The notes under the pieces are model-generated. The model ran no database searches. It was not told the DNA's origin and worked only from the letters and a program-made list of their open reading frames with translations. 64,000 nucleotides of DNA from Toxonevra muliebris (Eukaryota > Arthropoda > Insecta > Diptera > Pallopteridae), in NCBI GenBank assembly GCA_963691655.1, contig OY829326.1:39831989-39895988 (forward strand). The letters are read 5' to 3'. This document shows positions 37,611 through 49,547 of this stretch, in pieces. The first letter of the stretch is position 1; each line of letters begins with the position of its first letter. The position numbers and the translations under genes are program-made.

Positions 37611-38524
37611 TCTATACATTTATTAGTGTAACTACAATTTTATTCCAGAAGTGCTACACTATCATATTATATATCAATTTGAAGAGCTTGGTGAGTAGGT
37701 TAGCCAAAAATTAGATTTAAAATCAGTTAAGCCAATTCCAAAATATAAGCGTCCGAAGTTTTTTAAATTCGCTCATTGAACAAAGCATTGCATTCATCGT
37801 TGCAAAAATCATTGCTTAAGCGGGAGTAAATAATAAATAAGAGAGAGAGAGAGAAGGCATGTATAACGGTATATCTCAGAATTATCTAACAAATAAGTGG
37901 CTGTTCACACGGGAGCAAGCATGAAGCCTGTCTGAAAGAGAGAGGTAGAAAAATAGGTAGAGAGAAAGAGATAGCAAAGTTGCGCAGAAAATTCAAAAAC
38001 AAAATAAAAATCGGCGCTATGATGAATGTTCCATGTTCATATTGTTCCGATTTTGCCACTTTCCCTCATAATTTTTTAGAAGTTGAATAGGCAACATGAA
38101 CGCAAACAAACAATGCGCATCTAGGGCACACACAGTCTTCATTTTCTTGCTATTTTTTTTATAAACATATTTTAATTTCTTAAGAGATTGTTACTTTTAT
38201 TTTTTATTTAATTTTAAGTACATATTTAAGGCACATAATTGATATTTCTTTTGCATTTTTTGCGAACAAAAGAACCTATCTTAATGAGCACAAGAAAAAG
38301 TGAAAAATTCCAATTCCACCGTTCCTTTTTGATTAGAAAAAGTCCGTCATGGTTGCACTCATGTGAACACGACACGCCTGCCCAGGTTTTGCTTGCTCCC
38401 GTCTGAACAGCCACTAACAAAACAAATATCAGCGAGTAGTTTAGTTCTCTTTTGATATTTGTTTTTTATGGAGAGATTTCTTCTGCAAAAAAATAGCCCC
38501 AGTTACTGGGGCCTTACCGACTAG
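37611..38524 (+). mobile_element. non-autonomous Helitron, copy 3 of 3, with a nested Harbinger-like MITE
   Basis: It begins TCTATACATT after host A; near the 3' end is a perfect hairpin GCCCCAG-TTA-CTGGGGC (38496-38512), then 8 bases and CTAG before host T. Apart from the inserted 518-bp MITE plus a 3-bp duplication it is about 393 bp long and collinear with the copy at 7445. A (GA)n run lies near 37840. No coding capacity. Confidence 0.87.
37897..38414. mobile_element. Harbinger-like MITE, TAA target duplication
   Basis: The ends are inverted repeats of 24 bp with one mismatch (GTGGCTGTTCACACGGGAGC at the left; the right end, reverse-complemented, has GTGGCTGTTCAGACGGGAGC). TAA flanks both sides, and the uninterrupted Helitron copies have one TAA at this place, which proves a 3-bp duplication. 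A 3-bp TAA/TTA duplication points to PIF/Harbinger. The 518-bp interior has no recognisable gene. Confidence 0.85.
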
Positions 38525-39656
38525 TATCTCTTAATTCAGAACCACGTATTAAACAGCATGACGGAGTTTGGTCTATAAAAATTCTGCTAGCTAGATTTGG
38601 TAAAACGTATGGATAAAACTGATTCAGAAAAAAGTTCAAAGTGCAACATAAGCATTGGTTTCGGTTTCTGAAAGAGGAAATGCATTCTCAGTTTCTCACG
38701 GTTAGTAAAACACTTTTTCATTACCTCATTATTATTATCTTCTTTTTTCCTATTTTTGTAAATTTAATCGCTTTTACCGCGCCATCTATTGGTGGAAAAA
38801 TTCAACTCATTACTTTGCATTTTATTATCTTTAAGTTTCGCAGGACGAAATTTCAAAATAAAAAAATTTTACTTGTCTTTACTAACCCAGAAAAACTGTA
38901 AATACGGAATTTCTCAGTGGTTCGGCATCTTTCAAATCCGAAGTTAAGGCCCTGGGAAATACAAATATAATTTTGTCCAACTCGGTTATTAGAGTTAGTA
39001 AAGTTAATCGGGGGATCTGATATCACTTCATGTTTCAAACGGCGCAATCAAAGGAATAACGATTAGCGGAAATATTTCTTATTCTCATATTTATGGAAAA
39101 TTATATTTTTTATACTTTCCTGAATAATTTTCAGTCTTAAATTGTGCCCCTTTTGTAGTTAGTTTGCGAAATGCTGGTTATCAAATTATAAGCTACTTGA
39201 ATCCTTTTAACATCTTACATCGGACGGACCAACAGCTACTGCTTTTTGTGGCAATAACAGCCTCTTAGTTTTTAAACTGTAACGCAGGTTTGGCATCAAT
39301 GAATAATGGTTTATGATTTCTGGTTGGGTATACATGTTTTTTAAAAACTTTATTTTAGATAATCTATATTCATATTTTCGCAAATCCTAGTTAGACAGAA
39401 TTCTTGTTGCCGGAAGCAATAGTTTTTAGAAGTTTTTTAATACTTATATCAGTAGAGCATCGAATGTAAAAAGTTCATACTCTGTTTAAAAATACCAAAA
39501 TAAATATTTGCAAGAAATTTATGTTTTGCTATAAATGTATGTATTCCAAAGCTGATTTGAAACGGAACTGTTTATTTGGTAAATAACTTTTTGCTCTATT
39601 TCCACATATACATGTGAATACACACATATATATATATATATATATATACATGCATA
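38525..39656. other. intergenic, no gene recognised
   Basis: AT-rich sequence with short frames lacking family resemblance. A (TA)n microsatellite at about 39625-39648 precedes the MITE at 39657. Confidence 0.5.
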
Positions 39657-39813
39657 CACTAGCGGATTCAGACATTTTTGAAGGGGAGAGCCTTAATTTT
39701 TTTGTGCCTTTAAATTTTTTTTAATTCATGACCAACGAACAAAATTTATAAGATTTTTATTTGCTAAGGGGGAGGGGCCTTGCCTCCAAGATCCCCATTA
39801 GAATCCACTAGTG
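39657..39813. mobile_element. short MITE, 157 bp
   Basis: CACTAGCGGATTC at the left and its near-inverse GAATCCACTAGTG at the right bound a G-rich interior (AAGGGGGAGGGGCC). GCAT stands on each side close to the ends, a possible target duplication. A partial relative lies at 9279. No coding capacity. Confidence 0.6.
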
Positions 39814-42330
39814 CATGAATACATCTACACGTATCCTAAAATAAATGCATAAATATCGTATCAATTATCTTGAAAAATGATGATATGCAGAGAGTATTTT
39901 CTTCTAAAGCATTTGATTTATTTAAAAATACTGGCGCCATTGAAATATTACTGCACAAGCACACTTTCATCATCTCCGTAAACGCAAACCAACAACAACA
40001 AAAAAAAAATAAAGAAAACTGAAATAAATAAAAGAAAACCTTAAAAACTTTCAAAGTTTCCAGCAAAGAAGCTGGTAAAGAGTTTATGTGAGAATGGGAA
40101 AATAATTGATTTCGAAGTTTTTCGAAGCAAAAAAAAAAAAAAAAAACAAAGTTTACCAAAGCAAGAATTGTGCCAAATACATTTTGTCTGACCTTCCTTC
40201 TGTCACATAGCATTTACTATATGGAATACTTATATTGGTGGCATATTAGCACTGCAAAAATGGCAAAAAAAAATACACAATAATCGCAAGGAAAACAGTC
40301 GGATAAAAATAAAGAGTGAAACCAATATATTGTAATTACATATTTTCAAAAATTAGCATTGAAAATTTGTGTAAGTTTAAGTGTTATAAAATCAAATGAA
40401 GTGGCAATGAACAAGTTGTGATTTGGATTTAAAAAAACATTTATTAATAAATTGGAAATTCAGACACTCGTGCCAAATTAAGTTCCGTTTCAGTTCTTTA
40501 ATAACACTTTTTGTACTACAGAAAAATACAAATAAATATAATTTTAATGCAATTAGAAAATAAAATAATATTGCATTCAAGTACAACCCAAAAACCTAAA
40601 AGATATTTTATTTTTAGAAGCAACCTAATGAAGCAACAAAACCTGCTCTGCACATGTTGCTTTTAGAGTTCAAATTCACAATAGTTTGAAAAACATTGCG
40701 AGTACCAGCATTGAAATTAAAACCGCCAACGGGCGCTCACAAAAAAAAAAAAATAGGATTGAGTTTAATACGAAAAAAAAAACAAAAAAGTATGTAACAA
40801 TTTCATTGTATTATACCTATGACTATCAGATTTCGTAGGTACGGTGAAGCATAAGCATAAGTAGCTTGCAACGTATACACACTCATGCACACAAAAGGCA
40901 ATCTGCCAAAAATAACATGGTCTAAAGAATGTTTCGCTATAGTGCCAGCAATCTCATAAGCACAAATGAAGAGGAATATGAATGCATTGGTATACAAACT
41001 GTGCTCCATGGAGCCCCGAGTTGCCACGATATTTTCCAGAGGCTCGGCGGGAATATGCTCAAGAATGAGTTAAATTTAAAATTAAAATCATTTATGCTTT
41101 GTTTTTATTTTTTTTTAGATTGACAATAATTTAAAATGTGGTTAAAGCTCAGAAGACAAACTTTTTATTTCATTTACAATGGTCACGTTCAGAAAACGCC
41201 TCTGCTCCGCCACTGCTACCTGTGTGTCTTATGAACGAAAATTAATCACTTTATGATTAACAAAAATTATATTGAGCGTATTATTTTTCTGATACTTCAG
41301 CTCAACATGTTGCTGAGCAGGGGTCGTTTTCTGAACGCAACCAATTTTATTCTAACGGCTCAACAAAATCGAATGTCACTGAAAAAGACTCCACTGCCGA
41401 AAAAGACTGAAGACCACTGTTGTACGTTAAAGAGCGGATCCAGGATATTTCCCGAAAGGGGGCGGGGTGAAGACCAAGGAATTTTTAAAGTACCTACAAT
41501 AAAAAATGCTCCGCTTCAAAATTTAAAATTATTACAAATTTACTTTTCTACAGTTTAAGATGTAATTTAAAAAATAAATGATACATCCACATAAAAAATA
41601 TATAAAAAATAGATTATTTTAGGTTGGCAGTGACGGTGAATGTCTCACATAGACTGTCCGGCCCATAGTGTTACCACAAACTCTGTAGAGAGCCAGTAAG
41701 AATTTCGAGCTACATCCAGCACTCTGCCCAGTTTGAAAGTGCCCGTAATATGGTATATGCAAAGTTTTTTAATAGAACCAGGTCTATGCTGGCTGAGCCA
41801 TTTAGGGAAATATAGAACGTTTTTTCTAGCATCATTAACCTATATCGTCTCAACGATTTTTTTTTTTAACTTTTGGAAAAAAACTTGGTATTTTAGGATA
41901 ATTTGGGGTTTTTTACCCATGAATCTGAAGTAAAAAATTTTGTTTGTTTTAAAGTTTTGCTAAAAATGGTGTTCGAATTATCGAACGCTGGGCACTATTT
42001 GGCATTTTTTTTTTTTTTTTGGTTCCCTAAGAAGGAAATCAATGTAAAGAAACATGTTTTCCTTATGAAATTTTTTTTCTTCTGTTATTTTTAAGTCGAA
42101 ATAGGGTAGGTAAGTTAGACAAAAGAGTATCAATATATGAAAATAGACAAATGTATTTATTTATGAACTTTCACGATATTTTTCAAAGCAATGGGTATGT
42201 AATGGTATGTTGCGCCAAAACGGAGCTGGCTTATGACATTGTTTGAATAATTTTTTTCTTATTCTGCTCTATTTTTATTATGCTTTGCTGACCGCTGAAT
42301 AGAGGAAGTTTTCGAGAATGAGTATCTGAG
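39814..42330. other. intergenic, no gene recognised
   Basis: AT-rich. It includes an imperfect inverted pair around GTTCAGAAAACG (41181-41208 and 41314-41342) with CCGCCACTG nearby, perhaps remnants of a hAT-type end. Frames in the region, including 39836-40213 and 41253-41558, show no family motifs. Confidence 0.45.
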
Positions 42331-42339
42331 ATCTTAGAC

Positions 42340-42770
42340 ATCAGTAGGCGGAACAAACGTATTTGCGGTCGCTGCATCGTCGTCTGTAGTTGATTCGTCT
42401 TCTTCTGGCGTTATAATGAGAGAATATGCAATATCAACGCGGAAGTCTTTTTGAGGCCTAATATTTTGCTTATTAAAACGATGAATAAAGCATTAAAGTT
42501 TCCAAGCATTAACAATCGATGAGTTTAAAACAGCAATCCATAATGGACAATACCATTTGCTTGATCTTATGGAAATGCTGTAGTTTTGAGCAGCATTATC
42601 GTGAAGATCAACTCCACCCATTCTTGGATTGTAATTTTTCAGAATCTGTGGTTGCTTGTATGTCACGACTCTACAACTTTGCCTAAGCATTACTTTTTCT
42701 TTTTTCAATCTCTTGGCGGTAACCGTAGGAAATTGGTGGCAGCTGGCAATATGTCGAAATTATAACAGGA
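42340..42770 (-). pseudogene. piggyBac-type transposase relic
   Basis: The minus strand encodes KEKVMLRQSCRVVTYKQP, then ILKNYNPRMGGVDLHD and SSKWYCPLWIAVLNSSIVNAW. MGGVD-x2-D with the third catalytic Asp, followed by the K-W-Y/W-P-L segment and a VNAW motif, is characteristic of piggyBac transposases (DDE_Tnp_1_7). Downstream, after a stop or frame shift, FRVDIAYSLI fits the family's next helix. Only the part around the last catalytic Asp is preserved. A related enzyme could have moved the TTAA-flanked MITEs in this window. Confidence 0.82.
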
Positions 42771-43080
42771 GATAGCAACGTCAACTCTGACTTCTTCTTC
42801 TTCTCTAATTTTTTATATGAAGAGACTCAGAACTGATATTTTTCAAAGAAATGGTCCACGTTTTTGTTTGTTTGTTCCTCATGCATTTGTTCTTGCGTCT
42901 GACATATCTGGGCCTTTGAAGCAAAGTTGTGTTTTTTTTTTAATATTATGAAAAAAAAAATTACTTCAAAATTGTATAAGAATTAGCAAACAATTTTTGC
43001 AAATTTCTTCCAAATTTGGCAGTTCACACTTCAAGTTAATTAGTAAAAATTTTATTAAATTCAATTGTTAGACTTTAAAT

Positions 43081-43230
43081 GAACAACGATGCCAGAAGAA
43101 TTTCAAAAAGTTCATAGAACTTGCAGATCAGACGATCGTTTCAGAAACAGCTACGGTTCCTCATCAGTGATCTTTGTGATAGTTCCATCATTTCAACAAT
43201 CTATATAAGTGAAAATACTGTAAAGTAAAT
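43081..43230 (+). repeat. dispersed motif shared with 50830-50880
   Basis: GCAGATCAGACGATCGTTTC followed by an AACAGCTACGGTTCCTCATC stretch and AGTGATCTTTGTGATAGTTC matches the reverse complement of the middle of the palindromic element at 50691-50941. The flanking long inverted arms of that element are not evident here. Confidence 0.6.
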
Positions 43231-43408
43231 GAGAATTACAAAGACAGTTATTTTCATTGAATAGTATAGTCAAAGAAGAATGACAAAAAGTATATAGAAC
43301 GGTAGTGGTAGTTCCTTTCAATAATCATTAAATGCACAAACAATTAGATTCCACATATTATTCTTACGGTAAAAAATATGTTGAAAAATGGTAAAATTAG
43401 CTGTTCGA

Positions 43409-43600
43409 TTAATCGAACTTTGGGACGATATGGGTTAATCTAGACATAGCTAATATTGGGCAGTGGCAAAGAATGTTTGCTTCAGAGTCATTACAGTATC
43501 TGCATAGGCCGTTTTCCATTATACCAAGCATTTTGGCATAATACTTCAAAAAGCAATGTCCAATGTATCTACGCCAATCAGTAAACTGAATTTTTTACGA
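43409..43600 (-). pseudogene. LINE C-terminal fragment with zinc-knuckle-like motif
   Basis: On the minus strand RYIGHCFLKYYAKMLGIMEN, then GLCRYCND, NILCHCPILAMSRL and a stop resemble the extreme C terminus of insect non-LTR retrotransposon ORF2 proteins, where a GH-x-L-x10-G/M...C-x2-C...C-x-C-P-A-L element follows the reverse transcriptase or RNase H. The rest of ORF2 is absent, which fits 5' truncation. Confidence 0.7.
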
Positions 43601-45164
43601 GAGAGTTGGAACAGAAATTCAGTTTTGGTACGAGAATATTAGGGCCAAAAATTTTTTGGTATACGGGAATAGTTTTGACTCCTCTATTTTCTATTTGAGA
43701 TAGAGAGAAATTTGTTTATGTAAGGCAGCATAGTTGAAACAGTGATGGTGAGGTTTTACAGGGCTCTGCTTCAAGACATGCACCTTACTTTGTAAGCTTG
43801 TTCGCCAGGAATAATTAATTTAAAATAAGTAAAATTTACAGAAAATTTTATGAAAGATTCTAGAACGCTTCTACCTAGGTCTTGGCAAATTGTGGGTATG
43901 CGTAAATGAAAATGTTTCAAAAAAATGTGTATGATCCTTTTCTAAACACTCCGATTTGCGTCATATATCGTTAGCTTGGGAATGGCAAACGTTTTAATCA
44001 ACTCATTGAAGTCTATAATATTTTCATTGTGAATATTTGATTTGGAAGCCAGAATAGAATCGTTCCCTACGTAAAACATGAAATTAAATGTAACTTAATT
44101 TATTTACTGGAGGGGATGGTAAAGTATAAATGCTTTTGAGTTGAAGTAGTATTTATTATTTTTAAACGAATTTTTCCACTTTAAACTTGAATTATGTAGT
44201 TGGAAAAGGGAACTCTATATTTGGGAAAATGCATGATGTGTGCTCTCATAAATTCTACACGTCATTGTTTAAAAATTGTATCAGTTTTTAGTCTATAAAA
44301 AATCGTAACGAACAAGTTTTTTATTTAACCTTCGTTATTCAATCCTTAATTATAATTTTTAAGATGATTATTTCGAAAACGGCATAACTCCAAAATGTAA
44401 GTGCATTGATATATATAATTGACCCTGAGTTTTTGGTTTTATTAGCTTTTTCTTTTTCCCGAATTGACTAGAACGGAAATGTTTCTTTTTCAGATTGTAT
44501 GATTCAACAAAAAACTTTTGTTTTTTTCAGTTCTTTTTCAGCCAATCGAACTTCGAATATTTAGGATTTTGGGTATCTTCCAAAGACGCTTCTACTCAGC
44601 GCTGTAGACGCATAAATTGTACTAGGGAAACTCATTTATGCTATGAATATTTTCCAGGGAAGAAAATATTCGTGTATTCCATGCAAATACAGGGTATTTC
44701 GGATGCCACAGTGCGTTCTTCAATGGGCATAGAAAAAAATGCACTTCTGTTTAATTGATTGAAATTTATTTTTCATTTGTCCCTGTATGGATAATATATA
44801 CAAATACAAGTTTGTCCAAAACTAAATATTCGCCGCTGTCATTTGAGAATCTACTAAATGCAGAATTCTCGTTTTTATTCTTCCTCATTTCTAGATTTCG
44901 CTTGTTCGCTGCTTTTTCGTTTGAATGGAATGTGGTTGTGCAATTTTTGTGATTCATCGCAGGTTGAATTTTTATGTCTTACTTTTTTACGCTTTTTCGT
45001 TGTTACTTTAAGTTGCTGCTGCTGCTGTACTTCTTATTATTATCTTCTTTACACCCAATAAGCATTCACACTTGTTTTCATACCGCTAACAATTTTTTTA
45101 TTATTTAGGTGATTCGCATGGCCTCATAAAGTCATAAGCCCTATTTGAAGATAATTAAGATATG

Positions 45165-45472
45165 TGGTCGCCGTAGCCTAGTGGTTAGTGTGTTGGACTG
45201 CTAGGCAGAGGTGCCCGTGTACAAACCTCAGCACGCTCAAAAAATCAAAATTGAAAAATAACAATTTTTCTAGATGACACCATCTCGTGGCTGGCAATGA
45301 CAAGCCCCCAAAAGTAAAAATTGCGTATGGAAAGCATTTCACTTCTTCGTTTGGATTTGGAACAAATTTGTAGGTCTCTTCGTGTATAATATATATAAAT
45401 GCACACAACATGAATGAAACTGAAAAGCTCAGTCTAGGCCCTCCATGGGCTGTTGTGCCATAATAGTAGTAT
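45165..45472 (+). mobile_element. tRNA-derived SINE
   Basis: The head holds a polymerase III A box (TAGCCTAGTGG, 45174-45184) and a decayed B box (GTACAAACC, 45219-45227) about 35 bp later, inside a tRNA-like stretch with an anticodon-arm-like GGACTGCTAGGC. The body is not tRNA-like and ends CTCCATGGGCTGTTGTGCC-ATAATAGTAG. The same body occurs inverted at 4100-4282 and the same tail at 4289-4325, which shows dispersal. It is not a tRNA gene: the B box is mutated and the ends do not form an acceptor stem. Confidence 0.82.
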
Positions 45473-45689
45473 GGCATGTTAAGCGTCATTTTATCTTTGA
45501 ATTTGATATGGCATTACATAGTCAGTTGATAGCTAGATAAAATAGAATAGGAATACAATTTTTTAAAATAAAAAGCCAAGAGAAAACGATATTAGCTACT
45601 TTGTGTGAAAGAAGAAGAAAAATCCAAGAAGAAACAGCATATGTTGTACAGTTGCATTATCCTATTTTATTTTCGAATAAAGTTTAACG

Positions 45690-46136
45690 CAACAGTTTTT
45701 TTTTTTGTAAATATTAGCCACTTTTTTTCGCCACTTGCTTCTAGTTATGTATAACTAGCAGCGATAATTGTATTGGAAAGCAACAACAAAGAGGCAGAGA
45801 TATCACGTATAATTATGGTAGTTTAGCTACATCAAATTCTATTTTCAACTGCCAGTAATGAAAGAAGCAGCGTGACAGTTTGCAAAAAAATAAAAAAGGA
45901 AAAGATTCGAAATGGCTGCCGGTAAAAATAAGTTAAAATCATCATTAAATGTTCTTATAAAGGGTAAAAACTAAAAACAGTGCCCACTATTAACCGCAAT
46001 GAGTGGAATCCATTAAAATGTTTCATCTCTAGCTACTGAGCAGTTCCATTGTGAATAACAATATAACGAAGAATAGACTTAACAACTTGGTCGTTTTATT
46101 CGCACATGTTAAACTAGCTGGCGAATAAACACAGCT
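45690..46136. mobile_element. MITE, copy 1 of 2 (inverted relative to 59597)
   Basis: Throughout its length it matches the reverse complement of 59597-60032: CGCCACTTGCTTCTAGTTAT, the CAACAAAGAGGCAGAGAT stretch, GAAATGGCTGCCGGTAAAA, and the end GCGAATAAACACAGCT. A subterminal palindrome (TTTTATTCGC ... GCGAATAAA) lies next to the right end. The left end is blurred by a T run, so its boundary is approximate. No coding capacity. Confidence 0.75.
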
Positions 46137-46199
46137 ATTGTAAAATTTTATATCATATAAATGAAAAAATGAAGAAAGTAACAAATTTGCTATGTAGAT

Positions 46200-46640
46200 A
46201 ACAAAGCTTCATAGTCATATTTTGATGCTTAGAGTTTAGAGTTGTGGGTGGGCTGGACTAAACCAAAGCACTCTGTCAACGAGGGCCATTGTGCTATACC
46301 CAAACATAGAAACAGTAGAAGACCAGAGTTGTCTCTCTACTCTAAAGTTATGTGGAGATAAATGGGAAGAAGAAAGGTCTAGGGTCTCTCAACCTCGAAC
46401 TTTTTTGTTTCACTGATGAACCTTAGAAGCTCAGGAAGAGGGAGAGTAAGGAAATTATTCCTACTCAAGACATCACTACCCAACAGCCTTAATCTGATTC
46501 TCGCGAACGCCGGACAGCTACAAAGATAATGCTCCGTAGTATCGTCGTCCTCAAGACACGATTGGAAAATTGAATCGGTGATGACGCCCATGTTAGTCAT
46601 ATGCTGACCACATGTGTTGTGGCCTATGATGACATCCACC
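46200..46640 (-). pseudogene. 5'-truncated LINE 3' end
   Basis: The minus-strand frame at 46379-46639 encodes DVIIGHNTCGQHMTNMGVI, SIFQSCLEDDDTTEHYLCSC and PAFARIRLRLLGSDVL, the C-terminal zinc-binding tail of an I/R1-like LINE ORF2 (GH...M-x-C...E-H-x-L-C-x-C-P-A). The following 180 bp down to about 46200 are probably its 3' UTR. It resembles the tail of the LINE at 54648 but is clearly a different copy or family member. Confidence 0.78.
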
Positions 46641-48417
46641 AGTAATTTTGATGCTAATTTAAGAACTATAAATGTAAGTTCGAAAATTTTGTCTCACTGT
46701 TTCTTGGGTACACACAGTCTTATTTATTTATACATACATGCGTGTATGTGTGAGTGTTTGTATGTGTGTGCGTATGTGTTACACACATCATCCTTAGGTG
46801 TTGAACTATAAAGCAGGATGTATTCTGGCTTAAGGCAAAATTAAAGCGATGCGGCAAACATCCAAAACAACAAACACAAATATAACTTGTTTGAAAACTT
46901 AAGTGAGTTCTGACTAAGAGGGAGAAAGAGAATAAACTAAGTTAATATCCAACAAAATGCGTAGTGTTGAATGCCGTTGTGTGTATGTGAGCTTTTTTTT
47001 AGTGAATTAATAATAATAGGTTTTAAATGTAAGAATCAACTTATGATAATGACTTACAAGTAAAATGTTATGGAAATTATCATTAGAAATAACTGTTGCA
47101 TACCATATTACAGCACATTATTGGCTTCGTTAATTCAAGGTTAGTTACTAGATTCAATTAATTGATTGTAATAAAAATTAGGTAAAAATATATATTCTTT
47201 TTATAGTTTAGCACACCACAAGTACTTGATAATAAACACAATTGAATTTATTGCTTTTAATAGCCAATTAAAGGGCGATTCGTTAAGCGTTTTTAAACCA
47301 AAATCCTTGTGTAAACTTCCATGTAGTCGAGCAATACAATTCTGATTGCTGCCAATGGTGACGGATCGATAAATCACGGTCTTCATCAACACTAGAGACT
47401 ATAAATAATTTTCCTCTCTATGGACTTTTCGCACAATAGCGTAAAATTGGTGAGAAATTTGGTTACTACGGCTTGAGTTGCTTGTTCAGTCGGCCGATTA
47501 TGACGGCCATAAAATGGTCAAAGTGCGAGAAAAACATTTCCCACAGACCACGAATTTTGATAATAAAATTCAATAATTTGTAAGTTTTTCTATGATGAAA
47601 TCGCAATCCTAACTGAGCATGTTTGACTTTGACACATGCCACGTATCACAAGGGAACTGATAAAAGTTATACACTGAAAATCTAAACAGCAATAAAATTA
47701 CCATTTTAGTTTCAGTTGAGCTTAAAAATCAAATAAATAATAAAAAGTGATAATTTTACCTTATAAATGAAACTGAATCATTTGCCTGTAAAATAAGTGC
47801 CTATACTTTCTAGAGAAAACCAAGATCTACAGCCTTAAAAGTACGGGTCTCACGGTGCTGAACTCCTATGCAAAAGTGCTGCAGTGGCGAATTATGCCTG
47901 CAAATAAGTATGACTTGTGATTCAGTATTAACACTTTGAATAATATGAGCTTAGAAATCATGAGCCACTCTAGTCACTATGGAAGCAGTGGGAGAAACTG
48001 CACTTTCGATCGATTTACAAAAATAACGCTTCACAAAATTTATCATTATTTTCATCTTTCTATGACACAGATATGGACGCTATTTTTAACTACTCGTTCT
48101 GTTAATTCCGAAAGAGGAATTAAAGCCTTTTTTGGTTTGAAATTTTTGTTCCTAGACGAAGTTTAAAAATCAATAAAAAATTAAAAAACATAATTGAGTT
48201 TCCACCATTATCCCACGTTTTTCCTCTCAAAAATATATTAATTTATTTCTTTTAAAATGAATCGAAATTTTCAAAATTCCAAAGTTTTATATTTCGTATG
48301 AATTTTTTAACGCTTTTTTTCGCAATTATAGTCTATACAGCGGTCCAACCTTGACTATCATTGCAGAGATAACTCTCAAAGTTTTATGAAGGCAACCACG
48401 ACAAGAATATCTACTGT
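46641..48417. other. intergenic, no gene recognised
   Basis: AT-rich DNA with a TG microsatellite near 46735-46780. The 76-codon frame at 47936-48166 has no recognisable domain. Confidence 0.45.
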
Positions 48418-49336
48418 ACACGCAAAGAAAAAATTCGTTTCTCAGAAACGAAATTTTCACTAAACGAACTTCTTTCATGGAATGTTTTCATAATGAACGA
48501 ACATTTATTTATGAAAAACGACTGTATTCGGTTGCCATGAACGAAGATTATTCATCATAAACGGTTCAATTCTTTCACAATAACTGAAAAACGTTTTCCA
48601 CAAACGTTTCTATTCGGTTGCCATGAACGAACATTTATTCATCATAAACGGTTCAATTCTTTTACTATGAACTAAAAACTTTTGCAATAAAATGCAATAT
48701 TTCCCAGAAAAATATAAAAAAGAGAGCAAAAACAATTTTCATATGTACATTGGCATTTTATTGTGGTCTTTGTTTAAATAAAATTTTCTGATTAAAAACT
48801 AGAAAAAGTGTATGAAATTTACATAAAATTATATTATTACAATTTTTGTTTTATTTATTACTTATAAATCACACACTTTTATTTGTTTTTTTTATAAACA
48901 CCACGCACTTTTTATACATAGACAAAAAGAAATGTGATGAAATAATTGCAATGCACAATTAAAATTCGTCAATAATGCGTTGACAAATGATACTTCCCGT
49001 TATGCTGTGTTGATTTGTTGTTGTCTGGAGTTTGAATGTAAGCGTCGCTGTTGCTTCTTTTTGCGACGAGAGCTAGATGAGAGGAAAACGAAAATAAAAA
49101 GAGAAGAGAGTTGTGGACTTTCGTTTAACAGAAACGTTTTTTCCATTTGCCAGAAAAGAAAATTGCCTTAATTTTATCGTGAACGAATTTTCATTCATCA
49201 TAAAATTGTTAATTTTTTGCAGAAAACGGTTTTGGTTTCTGCAAACATGGCAACGTTCCTCAGAAACGTTTTTGTTAAGCGTAAAAGTAATATATTCTCC
49301 ACAAACGGGCGATAAACGTTTTTTTTCTTTGCGTGT
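48418..49336. mobile_element. MITE-like element with ACACGCAAAGAAAAAA ends and internal tandem repeats
   Basis: ACACGCAAAGAAAAAA at the left is matched by its inverse TTTTTTCTTTGCGTGT at the right, 16 bp perfect. The interior is full of AAACG/CGTTT motifs and contains an 86-bp tandem duplication (TATTCGGTTGCCATGAACGA at 48525 and 48611). Target duplication is unclear. The element ends about 120 bp before the promoter of the first clustered chitin-binding gene. Confidence 0.7.
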
Positions 49337-49399
49337 AGCGCAAACCAAGTAAGTAAATAATAGAGTTTACAGCAAAGTAGAAATGAAAAACGAAATATA

Positions 49400-49490
49400 A
49401 TATTACGAGCATTTAAAATATGATAAGATTGTATCTAAATAAATTTTTATATTTCATATAAATGCAGTACAAAAATGCGCGTGCAATTCA
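49400..49490 (+). promoter_or_regulatory. core promoter of the first cluster gene (TATA + start motif)
   Basis: TATAAAT at 49457-49463 stands 28 bp before TGCAATTC (A at 49485), a good TATA-to-start spacing. An upstream block, TATTACGAGCATTTAAAATA (49401), is nearly identical to one before the gene at 52741. The same TATA-TGCAATT arrangement precedes the genes at 52741 and 60559, so it is probably functional; the exact start base is inferred. Confidence 0.6.
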
Positions 49491-49547
49491 CACAACAATT
49501 ACAGTTTGTAACTGAAGAAAGAACAGAAGGCGCTCACATTTTCTAAA

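Noticed and set aside
39836..40213. 125-codon minus-strand frame
   Set aside because: Phe-rich, spans poly(A) runs, no domain; treated as chance.
41181..41342. Complete transposon between GTTCAGAAAACG inverted repeats
   Set aside because: The 28-bp arms have several mismatches and no target duplication; CCGCCACTG nearby suggests a hAT end but the partner end was not found.
44495..44758. 87-codon plus-strand frame with several cysteines
   Set aside because: Cysteine spacing fits neither the seven-cysteine module nor CBM14, and there is no signal peptide or splice context.
45165..45240. tRNA gene
   Set aside because: A and B boxes are present but the B box is mutated and no acceptor stem forms; the following body recurs elsewhere, so this is a SINE head.
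45178..45489. 103-codon minus-strand open frame
   Set aside because: It runs antisense through the SINE body and matches nothing recognisable.
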